Shown here piece after piece: positions 21,599 through 27,547 of a DNA stretch of 27,547 bases. Both the position numbers and the translations under genes were made by a program. The stretch comes from SHYQ01 sp041674525. GTDB taxonomy: Bacteria > Chloroflexota > Dehalococcoidia > UBA2979. Where the stretch lies: contig JBAYVN010000029.1 in assembly GCA_041674525.1 (NCBI GenBank), forward strand, positions 1 through 27,547. The letters run 5' to 3'. Each line of letters opens with the position of its first letter. Position 1 is the first letter of the stretch. The notes beneath the pieces were generated by a model, which did no database searches, had not been told where the DNA came from, and saw only the letters and a list, made by a program, of their open reading frames with translations.

Positions 21599-22012
21599 TT
21601 AGCGCCCGGCGGCCCGCCGTGCGTCGCGCCGCTCGAGGTACGGATTCACCGCGACGCTGAGCACGTCAGCGATGAGCAGCGCGTTCAGCGCCAGGAAGAC
21701 CAGCAGGCTGACCCACTTCAGCGCCAGCGCCGCCCCCGTGTGGTCGATCTCCGCGAGCTGCATCTCGATGATCCCCGCGACGGTCAGTACCCACAGCACC
21801 GCCAGCACGCCGAAGCCCTCGCGGTGCACCAGGAAGCGCATCAGGTAGGCGGCCGCGCCGCTGCCGATGGCGAGCGTGGTGGCGATGATGCTGAGGAGCG
21901 GCGTCCCCTCGTGGTGGAGCAGCCCCCAGCCGTGGAACACGACGAAGCTCAGCATCGCGGGGAACAGCGCGGCAACGACGATCGCCCCGAGATCCGATTG
22001 CTTGAAACGCAT
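21599..22012 (-). CDS. Small four-helix integral membrane protein (137 aa)
   Basis: Four hydrophobic segments are visible at about residues 9-30, 37-60, 66-86 and 98-121, with short charged loops and a basic C-terminus (NPYLERRDARRAAGR). No family signature is recognised. I start at ATG 22010-22012 (MRFKQSDLGAIVVAA), which places a charged tail right before the first helix; two ATGs further upstream would add up to 24 Arg/Lys-rich residues. It sits 94 nt after SDR 5 and 16 nt before the 326-residue gene on the same strand. Confidence 0.65.
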   Translation of the reverse strand: MRFKQSDLGAIVVAALFPAMLSFVVFHGWGLLHHEGTPLLSIIATTLAIGSGAAAYLMRFLVHREGFGVLAVLWVLTVAGIIEMQLAEIDHTGAALALKWVSLLVFLALNALLIADVLSVAVNPYLERRDARRAAGR

Positions 22013-22106
22013 GTGCCCGCCCCACTCCCTCTTCCGGCGCATGCCGGCCGTCGCCATCTTCGGCGCTTCGGGCGCGCCGGACAACTCCGCCCGTCGAGCG
22101 CCCGGG

Positions 22107-22868
22107 CTAGATGTTCGAGCGCGACTGCCCGCCGTCCACGTTCAGCGTCGCGCCGATGACCCACGAGGCCCGTGGCGAGCAGAGGAACGCCACGACGGCG
22201 CCGATCTCCTCGGCCCGCCCGAAGCGGCCCGCGGCGATGTTTTGGGCCACAAACTGCTCCATGGCCTCCGGCTGCTCGCGGACGCGGCGGCCCCATGAGC
22301 CGCCCTCGAAGGCGATCGAGCCCGGGGCCAGGCTGTTCACGCGGATCCCCTGCTTCGCCCAGTCCAGCGCGTACGCCTTCGTCAGGCCGATCTGCGCCGC
22401 CTTGTTCGCGTTGTACTGGGGCGGGCCGCCGCTCTCGCGCCCGTAGATCGAGGAGATGTTGACCACCGCCCCCTGCCCGGAGGCCGCCAGGTGGGGGTGG
22501 GCGAGCTCCATCAGCCGGACCACCGACACCACGTTCAACTCGTACGCCACCCGCCAACGCGCCTCCAGGTCGTCCGCCGCGCCGCCGCCGCCGGCGTTGT
22601 TGACCAGGATGTCCAGGCCGCCGTGCGCCGCCACCGCCTCCGCGACGATGCGCTCGCAGTCGGCCGCGCTCGTGACATCGGCGCTCAGGGCGTGCACGGA
22701 TGCACCCGTCGCGCGGATCGCCGCTGCGGTCTGCTCCAGCGTCTCCGCGCCGCGGGCGACCAGTGTCACCTTCGCGCCCTCGGCGGCCAGGGCCTCGGCG
22801 ATCGCCCGCCCCAGCCCGCGGCTCGCCCCCGTCACCACCGCCGATCGTCCCGCGATCCCCAGGTCCAT
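22107..22868 (-). CDS. SDR-family oxidoreductase 5 (3-oxoacyl-ACP reductase-like)
   Basis: A 253-residue classical SDR. VTGASRGLGRAIAEALAAEGAKV near 13-35 is a canonical NAD(P) motif, with NNAGGGGAADD, NISSIYG (catalytic Ser) and YNANKAAQIGL (Tyr/Lys intact). It ends with a normal dimer strand, VIGATLNVDGGQS. FabG-type 3-oxoacyl reductase is the closest general type, but SDR substrates cannot be assigned from motifs. The ATG at 22866-22868 has GGAGG at 6-nt spacing. It is divergent from the first crotonase gene across a 143-nt gap. Unlike SDRs 2 and 4, its active site is complete. Confidence 0.9.
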   Translation of the reverse strand: MDLGIAGRSAVVTGASRGLGRAIAEALAAEGAKVTLVARGAETLEQTAAAIRATGASVHALSADVTSAADCERIVAEAVAAHGGLDILVNNAGGGGAADDLEARWRVAYELNVVSVVRLMELAHPHLAASGQGAVVNISSIYGRESGGPPQYNANKAAQIGLTKAYALDWAKQGIRVNSLAPGSIAFEGGSWGRRVREQPEAMEQFVAQNIAAGRFGRAEEIGAVVAFLCSPRASWVIGATLNVDGGQSRSNI

Positions 22869-22961
22869 GCTCGCCTCCGTCCCGGCTGCTCGCTGGCGCC
22901 TATCCTGCCGCGCCCGGCCCCCCGGCGTCGAGGCCGCGCGGTGACAGGGGGTATCGTGGCG

Positions 22962-22991
22962 TTGACGGCCCGGATCGGTCGCCCGTACCCT
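22962..22991 (+). promoter_or_regulatory. Possible promoter of the crotonase cluster
   Basis: TTGACG (22962-22967) is a five-of-six -35 match. The -10 at 18-nt spacing, TACCCT (22986-22991), is weak. It lies in the divergent gap between SDR 5 and the first crotonase gene, about 20 nt before the start codon, which is the right place but leaves a very short leader. Confidence 0.35.
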
Positions 22992-23011
22992 CGGCGCCCC
23001 GGAGGATGCCC

Positions 23012-23776
23012 GTGTCAGCCCGCCCCGTCACCCTCGTCGTCGACGGCCCGATCGCCACGATCACGCTCGCCGCGCCCGGCGGGCTGCTCAACCGAGCCTG
23101 CTCCGAGGCGCTCGCCGAAGCGGCGCGCGGCGCGGCGGACACCGCCGGCGTGCGCGCCGTGGTCGTGCGCAGCGCCGGGGGCGACTTCGGCGCGGGCTGG
23201 ACCGCGGGGGCACTCGCGGAGCGCGAGGGAGTCCCCGGCGTGCCCGCGCTGGCCGCCGGGATCGAGGCCCTGGCGGCCGTCCCGCAGCCGGTGATCGCGG
23301 CGATCCCGGGCCGCGCCCACTCGGCCGGGCTGGAGGTGGCGCTGGCCTGCGACGTGCGGATCGCTGCCCAGGGGGCCACATTCGCCATGCCCGACACCGC
23401 CGCCGGGGGGATCCCCCGGGGCGGCGGCACGCAGCGCCTGCCGCGCGCGGTCGGCCGGGCGCAGGCGCTGCGGCTCCTGCTCACCGGCGAAATCATCGAC
23501 GCCGCCGAGGCCAGACGCATCGGACTGGTCTCCCGTGTCGTACCCTCTGACGACCTGGACGAGGCGGCGCTCGCGCTGGCCCGCGTCATCGCCTCGCGCG
23601 GCCCGATCGCGACGCGGCTCGCCAAGGAGGCGGTGCACCGCGGCGCGGAGATGACGCTCGAGCAGGCGTTACGCTACGAGACCGACCTGACGGTCATCCT
23701 GCAGTCCACCGGCGACCGCGCCGAGGGCGTCCGCGCCTTCCAGGAGAAGCGCGAGCCGCACTTCCGCGGGGAGTGA
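23012..23776 (+). CDS. Enoyl-CoA hydratase/isomerase-family protein 1
   Basis: A 254-residue crotonase-fold protein. The oxyanion-hole glycines and helix SAGLEVALACDVRIAA retain the first catalytic Glu of hydratases. The second, normally in a PE motif, is Asp here (FAMPDTAAGGIPRGGGTQRL). The usual FSAGAD turn is changed to FGAGWTAGAL. Hydratase activity may therefore be altered; an isomerase, hydrolase or other crotonase reaction is possible. The start is probably GTG 23012-23014, 6 nt after GGAGG; an ATG at 23006 abuts that site and would add two residues. It heads the cluster with the small paralogue pair, crotonase 2 and the Rieske-like gene. Confidence 0.87.
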   Translation: MSARPVTLVVDGPIATITLAAPGGLLNRACSEALAEAARGAADTAGVRAVVVRSAGGDFGAGWTAGALAEREGVPGVPALAAGIEALAAVPQPVIAAIPGRAHSAGLEVALACDVRIAAQGATFAMPDTAAGGIPRGGGTQRLPRAVGRAQALRLLLTGEIIDAAEARRIGLVSRVVPSDDLDEAALALARVIASRGPIATRLAKEAVHRGAEMTLEQALRYETDLTVILQSTGDRAEGVRAFQEKREPHFRGE

Positions 23777-23800
23777 ACGCAGGAGGCGGCGGCGCCGGTC

Positions 23801-23816
23801 GCCCGCTCGGGCGGGC
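23801..23816 (+). other. 6-bp stem-loop after crotonase 1
   Basis: GCCCGC (23801-23806) and GCGGGC (23811-23816) enclose a four-base loop 25 nt after the crotonase 1 stop. No T-tract follows. It could be a weak 3' end or processing site before the small-protein genes. Confidence 0.3.
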
Positions 23817-23894
23817 GTGGGGGGCGGCGCACGCCGGGGGCGCTGGACTGCGCACCCCGCGCTGTTGGAGCATACGAGTACGGAGGTGGAGCGG

Positions 23895-24152
23895 ATGAAT
23901 GTGGTCCTGAACACGGATGAGGCCAACGCGGTGATGTCCCTCGTCACCGCGCAGCTCATCGACCAGGCAGGCCTTTCCGAGGCCGGCAAGAAGACGGTCC
24001 GCGAGTGGCGGCGGGATCTCGCACCGGGCACCACGCCGCTGGACGCCTTCACGCAGCGGCTGAACGTCGCCATGGGCAACTTCATCGATGAACGAACCAC
24101 GCGCATGATGCGTCTGCGCGGCCAGGTCAAAGTGCGGGAGCGCGAATCATGA
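23895..24152 (+). CDS. Small protein A (85 aa), paralogue of the next gene
   Basis: A short, mostly helical, charged protein with no recognised domain. It opens MNVVLNTDEANAVMSLVTAQ and continues with VREWRRDLAPGTTPLDAF and QRLNVAMGNF. The next gene aligns over nearly its whole length (a T-x-DE-x-x-V-M pattern, then a W-x-x-D-x-x-PG core and a final RLN/KLN helix), so the two arose by tandem duplication. The ATG at 23895-23897 follows GGAGG at 8-nt spacing; a longer frame back to 23817 has no ribosome site. The stop overlaps the next ATG (ATGA), indicating coupled, balanced synthesis. The conserved core suggests a small interaction module. Confidence 0.8.
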   Translation: MNVVLNTDEANAVMSLVTAQLIDQAGLSEAGKKTVREWRRDLAPGTTPLDAFTQRLNVAMGNFIDERTTRMMRLRGQVKVRERES

Positions 24153-24385
24153 AGGTCGAGTTCACTCCCGACGAAGTGCACGTCATGCTGGAGGCCGTCC
24201 TCTCGGAGGTCGGCGGGCTCAAGATGGACAGGCACGATCGCGCCGCCATCCACCGCTGGCTGACCGACGACATGACGCCGGGTTCCATCGCGGAGCAGCG
24301 GCTCACCGAGAAGCTGAACGACGAGCTCCAGCAGAGCCACACCCGGTCCGAGGCCAGCCCGATCAAGAAGCCGGACTGGGTGTAG
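24149..24385 (+). CDS. Small protein B (78 aa), paralogue of the preceding gene
   Basis: A 78-residue helical protein with no recognised domain. It begins MKVEFTPDEVHVMLEAVLSE and carries IHRWLTDDMTPGSIAEQRL, matching the WRRDLAPGTTPLDAF core of protein A. Its C-terminus (SHTRSEASPIKKPDWV) is unrelated to that of A. It starts within the stop of A (ATGA, 4-nt overlap). The pair likely forms a hetero-oligomer (inference). The next gene, crotonase 2, starts 36 nt later. Base composition and third-position bias match the neighbours, so no sign of recent transfer. Confidence 0.8.
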   Translation: MKVEFTPDEVHVMLEAVLSEVGGLKMDRHDRAAIHRWLTDDMTPGSIAEQRLTEKLNDELQQSHTRSEASPIKKPDWV

Positions 24386-24421
24386 CCTGCCCGGCCGGGC
24401 CGCGGGACAGGACGGCGGAGC

Positions 24422-25165
24422 ATGCCGGATGCGCGCACGCTGGTGCGCCTCGAACGCGGGGGGCGCGCGGGGTCGGTCGTCTGGGTGACCCTCGACCGCC
24501 CGAAGCGCCTGAACGCCCTGAACATGGAGATGCGAGATCAACTCTGGGCCGCGCTCTCGCTGCTGCGTGACGACCCCACCGTGCGCGTCGCGGTCTTCCG
24601 CGGCGAGGGCGACCGCGCGTTCTCCGCGGGAGCGGACATCACGGAGTTCGGCACCGCGCCCTCGCTCGTCGCGGCGCGCGAGGCCCGCCAGCAGCGTGAC
24701 CTGTGGGGTGCGATGGCCGCGCTCCCGATGCCGCTGATCGCGGCGATCCACGGCTACGCATACGGCGCCGGGCTGGAGCTCTCGCTGTACTGCGACCTGC
24801 GCGTCGCCGCCGAGGATGCCCGGCTCGCCCTCCCGGAGGTGACCCTGGGCTACATCCCCTCGGCGGGGGGAACGCAGACCATCGCCCGCCACGCTAGCCG
24901 CTCGGACGCGCTGCGGATGGCCGCCACCGGCGAGCCCGTCGACGCCGCTGAGGCGCTCGCGATCGGCCTCGTCCACGCGGTTGTGCCGCGCGCGGCGCTG
25001 GACGCGACCGCGCGCGCATGGGCGAACCGCCTCGCCGCGCTCCCCACCGCCGCCGTGCGCGCCACCAGGCGCGCCGTCATCGAAGGACTGGACCTGCCGC
25101 TGGCGGAGGGGCTGGCGCTGGAGCGCCGCCTCGCCGCATCGCTCGCACCCGGAGGTGCCGCGTGA
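24422..25165 (+). CDS. Enoyl-CoA hydratase/isomerase-family protein 2
   Basis: A 247-residue crotonase with the complete hydratase signature: LDRPKRLNALNMEM, the oxyanion turn RAFSAGADITEF, YGAGLELSLYCDLRVAA (first catalytic Glu), and LALPEVTLGYIPSAGGTQTIAR (second catalytic Glu). This fits hydration of 2-enoyl-CoA in fatty acid or amino acid breakdown. ATG 24422-24424 follows AGGACGG. It ends in GTGA, overlapping the Rieske-like gene by 4 nt. With the acyl-CoA synthetase downstream it supports acyl-CoA degradation as the theme of this cluster. It is more canonical than crotonase 1, so the two probably have different substrates. Confidence 0.9.
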   Translation: MPDARTLVRLERGGRAGSVVWVTLDRPKRLNALNMEMRDQLWAALSLLRDDPTVRVAVFRGEGDRAFSAGADITEFGTAPSLVAAREARQQRDLWGAMAALPMPLIAAIHGYAYGAGLELSLYCDLRVAAEDARLALPEVTLGYIPSAGGTQTIARHASRSDALRMAATGEPVDAAEALAIGLVHAVVPRAALDATARAWANRLAALPTAAVRATRRAVIEGLDLPLAEGLALERRLAASLAPGGAA

Positions 25166-25653
25166 GTGTCGCTCGCCGCCTGTTCCCGTGGTCGGTGCCG
25201 CCGTTCGTGGGGCCTCTGGTGGTGCTGGTGATCAGCGCCCTGGGGCTCTTCGCGGTGTTCTGGGGCATCTTCAACCCCATGGCGATCGACGTCGTGGACT
25301 TCGACGCGGGCGACGCGAGCCAGTTCGCGGTCCACCGGGTCGTCGCCTTCCCGGAGCAGCACCTCTACCTCGTGGGGATGGAGGACGGACGCATCCGGGC
25401 GCTGGACGGCCGCGTGCAGGCGAGCAACTGCCGCGTCGAATGGCTCCCCGACGACCCTCGAGGCGCCGTGCGGAACCCCCAGGGCCTGCCGGGCGTCTTC
25501 CGCGACCCCTGCTCGGGCGCGCTCTGGTCCTTCGAGGGCAACGCGATCAGTGGCACGAACCAGCCCCTGCGCACGCCCCATGTGACGCTCTCAGCGGGTC
25601 TGGACGGCCGGTCCCAGCGGGTTTCCGTGGAGTTGGTGAATCCGTCCCGCTAG
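25162..25653 (+). CDS. Membrane-anchored Rieske-like protein lacking the cluster ligands
   Basis: A 163-residue protein with one N-terminal membrane anchor (about 14-37, VGPLVVLVISALGLFAVFWGIF) and a C-terminal Rieske-like beta fold. Fold cues are HLYLVGMEDGRIRALDGR, then a Cys-bearing loop (Cys90), GVFRDPCSGALW (Cys117) and the GNAISGTNQPLRTP loop that resembles the usual GPAPRPL. Canonical boxes are CxHxxC and CPCHGS. Here no histidine occurs in either loop and the second box reads DPCSGA, so a [2Fe-2S] cluster is unlikely. The two cysteines may keep only the family disulfide. GTG 25162 follows GGAGGTG and overlaps the crotonase 2 stop. Assignment rests on pattern only; a different small beta fold is possible. 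Confidence 0.65.
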   Translation: MSVARRLFPWSVPPFVGPLVVLVISALGLFAVFWGIFNPMAIDVVDFDAGDASQFAVHRVVAFPEQHLYLVGMEDGRIRALDGRVQASNCRVEWLPDDPRGAVRNPQGLPGVFRDPCSGALWSFEGNAISGTNQPLRTPHVTLSAGLDGRSQRVSVELVNPSR

Positions 25654-25712
25654 CGCCAAACGCCCCGCTCGGCGATTGTGTGCGTGTTGTGGCGTCTGCC
25701 GTGGCCATTCCC

Positions 25713-25718
25713 TATCAT
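25713..25718 (+). promoter_or_regulatory. Possible -10 box for the acyl-CoA synthetase
   Basis: TATCAT (25713-25718) matches five of six bases of the -10 consensus and would start transcription near 25725, 20 nt before the GTG start. The -35 region (TTGTGG, 20 nt upstream) is a poor match and too distant. It lies in the 91-nt gap after the Rieske-like gene. Confidence 0.45.
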
Positions 25719-25744
25719 GGCGCGGCCTCTGAGGGGGAGCCTAC

Positions 25745-27328
25745 GTGAACACCGCCGAATTCCTCACCATCAGCGCGGCCATCGTGCCCGACCGCGTTGC
25801 CATCGCCGGTCCCGATGAGCGCCTGACCTACGCCGACCTGCAGTCGCGGGCCAACCGGCTGGCACAGGCGTTCCAGGAGATGGGCATCGGCCGCGGTCAG
25901 GCCGTGGGCGTGATGGCGGTGAACTGCGTCGAGTTCGGGGAGATCTACTACGCCACCGCCGCCGTCGGCGCCACGCTCGTGCCGCTCAACTTCCGGGCCA
26001 AGCCGGAAGAGCTCACGTACATGATCGACTCCTCCGATGTGACGGTGCTGTTCATCGCCGAGCGCTACTACTCCATCTACGAGGCGATCCAGGCCTCCAC
26101 CCCCACCGTCACCCACGTCATCCCGCTGGACTTCGAGCGCCCCGGCCTCACCTCGCTCAAGGCGATCCGCGCCTCGCACGAGGACATCCCCGTCTTCGCC
26201 GACACGGACGACAAGGACCCGACGCTCATCATCTTCACCTCCGGCACCACGTCGCTCCCCAAGGGCGTGGTCCTCTCGTACCAGGCGCTCACCGCGCTGG
26301 TCGTGAACACGCAGGCGCCCGCCGACCCGTCCACGAACCAGCAGGTGGTGCTGGTGAGCGTGCCGTTCTACCACATCGCCGGGGCGACCACGCTGATGAG
26401 CGCGGTCTTCTCCGGGCGCCGCCTCGTCGTGCTGCCGCAGTTCGATCCGCAGGCCTGGCTCGCGGCCGTCGAGCGGGAGGGTGTCACCCACGCCTTCGTC
26501 GTCCCGACCATGCTCAAGCGCATCATGGAGGTGGACGACTTCGGCCGGTACAACCTCGACAGCCTGCAGCTGATCACCTACGGCGCGGCCCCGATGCCGT
26601 ACGAGGTGGTGCGTCGCGCCGTCGACGTGTTCGCCCCCGACCGCGCGAACGTGGGCCTGATGAACTCGTACGGCCAGACCGAGGCCACCGGCTCGATGAC
26701 CACCCTGGGCCCGGACGATCACCGCCTCAACGGCACCCCCGAGGAGAACGATCTCAAGATCCAGCGCCTCCGCTCCGTCGGCCGCCCGATGACGGACATC
26801 GACGTCGCGATCCTCTTCCCGGACGGCCGTGTGGCGCCGGCGAACGAGGAAGGCGAGATCTGCATCCGCGGCGACCGCGTCATGCGCGGCTACAACAAGC
26901 GCGACGACGACACCGAGTCCGCGCTGAAGGATGGGTGGCTGCACACCGGCGACGTCGGCAAGATCGACGACGGCGGCTACCTGTTCATCACCGGCCGCAT
27001 CAAGGACATGGTCATCCGCGGCGGCGAGAACATCGCCCCGGCGGAGATCGAGCAGGTCCTGGAGGACCACCCCGGCGTCGCCGAGGCGGCGATCATCGGC
27101 GTCCCGGACGTCGAGTGGGGCGAAGTCTGCAAGGCGATCATGGTGCCCGTGGACGAGTCGCTGCTGCCCTCCGAGCAGGAGCTTACGGAGTACGTGAAGA
27201 GCCGCCTCGCCTCCTACAAGGCGCCGGCCTACTACGAGTGGGTGGACGAGCTGCCGCGCAACCCGCTGGGCAAGGTCCTGAAGACCGAGCTGCGCGACAG
27301 GTACGGCACCCCGACTCCCGCCGTCTAG
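25745..27328 (+). CDS. Fatty-acyl-CoA synthetase (AMP-forming, ANL superfamily)
   Basis: A 527-residue adenylate-forming ligase that activates a carboxylic acid to its acyl-AMP and then its CoA thioester. The P-loop motif IIFTSGTTSLPKGVV lies near 170-184. VPFYHIAG, YGAAPMP, the NSYGQTEATG motif, DGWLHTGDVGKID and GRIKDMVIRGGENIAPAEIE follow in order. The C-terminal catalytic lysine is in NPLGKVLKTELR. Length and motif set fit medium/long-chain FadD-type enzymes, but aromatic or other acids remain possible. The start is GTG 25745-25747 after GAGGGGGAG. It has its own likely promoter after the crotonase cluster and precedes the partial gene at the window end. Confidence 0.92.
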   Translation: MNTAEFLTISAAIVPDRVAIAGPDERLTYADLQSRANRLAQAFQEMGIGRGQAVGVMAVNCVEFGEIYYATAAVGATLVPLNFRAKPEELTYMIDSSDVTVLFIAERYYSIYEAIQASTPTVTHVIPLDFERPGLTSLKAIRASHEDIPVFADTDDKDPTLIIFTSGTTSLPKGVVLSYQALTALVVNTQAPADPSTNQQVVLVSVPFYHIAGATTLMSAVFSGRRLVVLPQFDPQAWLAAVEREGVTHAFVVPTMLKRIMEVDDFGRYNLDSLQLITYGAAPMPYEVVRRAVDVFAPDRANVGLMNSYGQTEATGSMTTLGPDDHRLNGTPEENDLKIQRLRSVGRPMTDIDVAILFPDGRVAPANEEGEICIRGDRVMRGYNKRDDDTESALKDGWLHTGDVGKIDDGGYLFITGRIKDMVIRGGENIAPAEIEQVLEDHPGVAEAAIIGVPDVEWGEVCKAIMVPVDESLLPSEQELTEYVKSRLASYKAPAYYEWVDELPRNPLGKVLKTELRDRYGTPTPAV

Positions 27329-27383
27329 CGGGGCCCCCGCCACCGAGCGCGAGGCCGGTCCGTTCCAGGAAAGAGAAGCACCG

Positions 27384-27547
27384 ATGCCGGACCCCACCAC
27401 CGTCCAGCCCAGCCCACAGCGGATGCGCTCATGGTGGGGACCGGCCGTCGGTCTCTCCGGCCTCGGGTTCTACGCCGCGACCACCGTCCCGGAGCAGGCC
27501 GGTCGTGAGATCTACTACAACGTCGCCCACCCGTGGGCGGTCTACGT
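27384..27547 (+). CDS. Unidentified protein, N-terminal fragment (cut by window edge)
   Basis: An ATG at 27384 with AAGAGA upstream opens a frame that runs to the end of the window (54 codons). The visible part starts MPDPTTVQPSPQRMRSWWGP and includes a mildly hydrophobic stretch and EQAGREIYYNVAHPWAVYV. The last segment faintly resembles the first helix region of nitrate-reductase-gamma/heterodisulfide-reductase-like membrane proteins that accept electrons in beta-oxidation, but the fragment is too short to assign. It follows the acyl-CoA synthetase by 55 nt. Confidence 0.6.
   Translation, partial: MPDPTTVQPSPQRMRSWWGPAVGLSGLGFYAATTVPEQAGREIYYNVAHPWAVY

Noticed and set aside
1..27547. CRISPR arrays, tRNA or rRNA genes, insertion sequences
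   Set aside because: No repeat-spacer pattern, tRNA cloverleaf, rRNA segment, transposase or terminal inverted repeats were recognised on either strand.

Overview
The window is very GC-rich (about 70% by eye) bacterial chromosomal DNA with dense, short-gapped operons, frequent GTG/TTG starts and strong G/C bias at third codon positions. No rRNA, tRNA, IS element or CRISPR array is visible. The gene mix suggests a Chloroflexota (Dehalococcoidia/Tepidiforma-like) genome, with a high-GC actinobacterium as the main alternative: a single ilvBNC-leuACDB operon with leader-peptide attenuation, a short class I KARI, many SDRs, crotonases, metallo-beta-lactamase-fold proteins and an acyl-CoA synthetase. 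The taxon is an inference; no marker gene is present.

Region 1 (1-8925, minus strand) is a branched-chain amino acid operon read right to left: promoter, 32-codon leader peptide ending in a Leu/Val/Ile run, intrinsic terminator, ilvB, ilvN, ilvC, leuA, leuC, leuD, an aminoglycoside-phosphotransferase-like gene, and leuB (cut by the window edge). It covers the acetolactate synthase and reductoisomerase steps common to Val/Ile/Leu and the leucine-specific steps. ilvE, the closing aminotransferase, is a separate minus-strand unit at 11179-12123. The leu half has stem-loops before leuA and in the leuA-leuC and leuC-leuD gaps.

Region 2 (8948-11031, minus) holds a translationally coupled pair: a PH-domain-like membrane protein and a geranylgeranyl-reductase-family flavoprotein.

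Region 3 (12190-15401) is the divergent ilvE control region and a plus-strand operon of two metallo-beta-lactamase-fold hydrolases and a GcvT-like folate-binding protein with a His-rich N-terminus. It converges on a VOC-family gene and an unrecognised 222-residue gene (minus).

Region 4 (16583-20573, plus) has four consecutive SDR genes and an RDD-family membrane protein. The SDRs alternate: genes 1 and 3 keep the Ser-Tyr-Lys catalytic set, gene 2 has His for Lys, and gene 4 has lost both Tyr and Lys. This suggests two catalytic/pseudo-enzyme pairs and is the most unusual feature of the window, along with the ilv attenuator.

Region 5 (20602-22868, minus) carries an unknown 326-residue protein, a four-helix membrane protein and a fifth, canonical SDR. 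Region 6 (23012 to the end, plus) is a fatty-acid-type cluster: crotonase, two tandem paralogous small proteins, second crotonase, a membrane-anchored Rieske-like protein without cluster ligands, a fatty-acyl-CoA synthetase, and the start of an unidentified protein.
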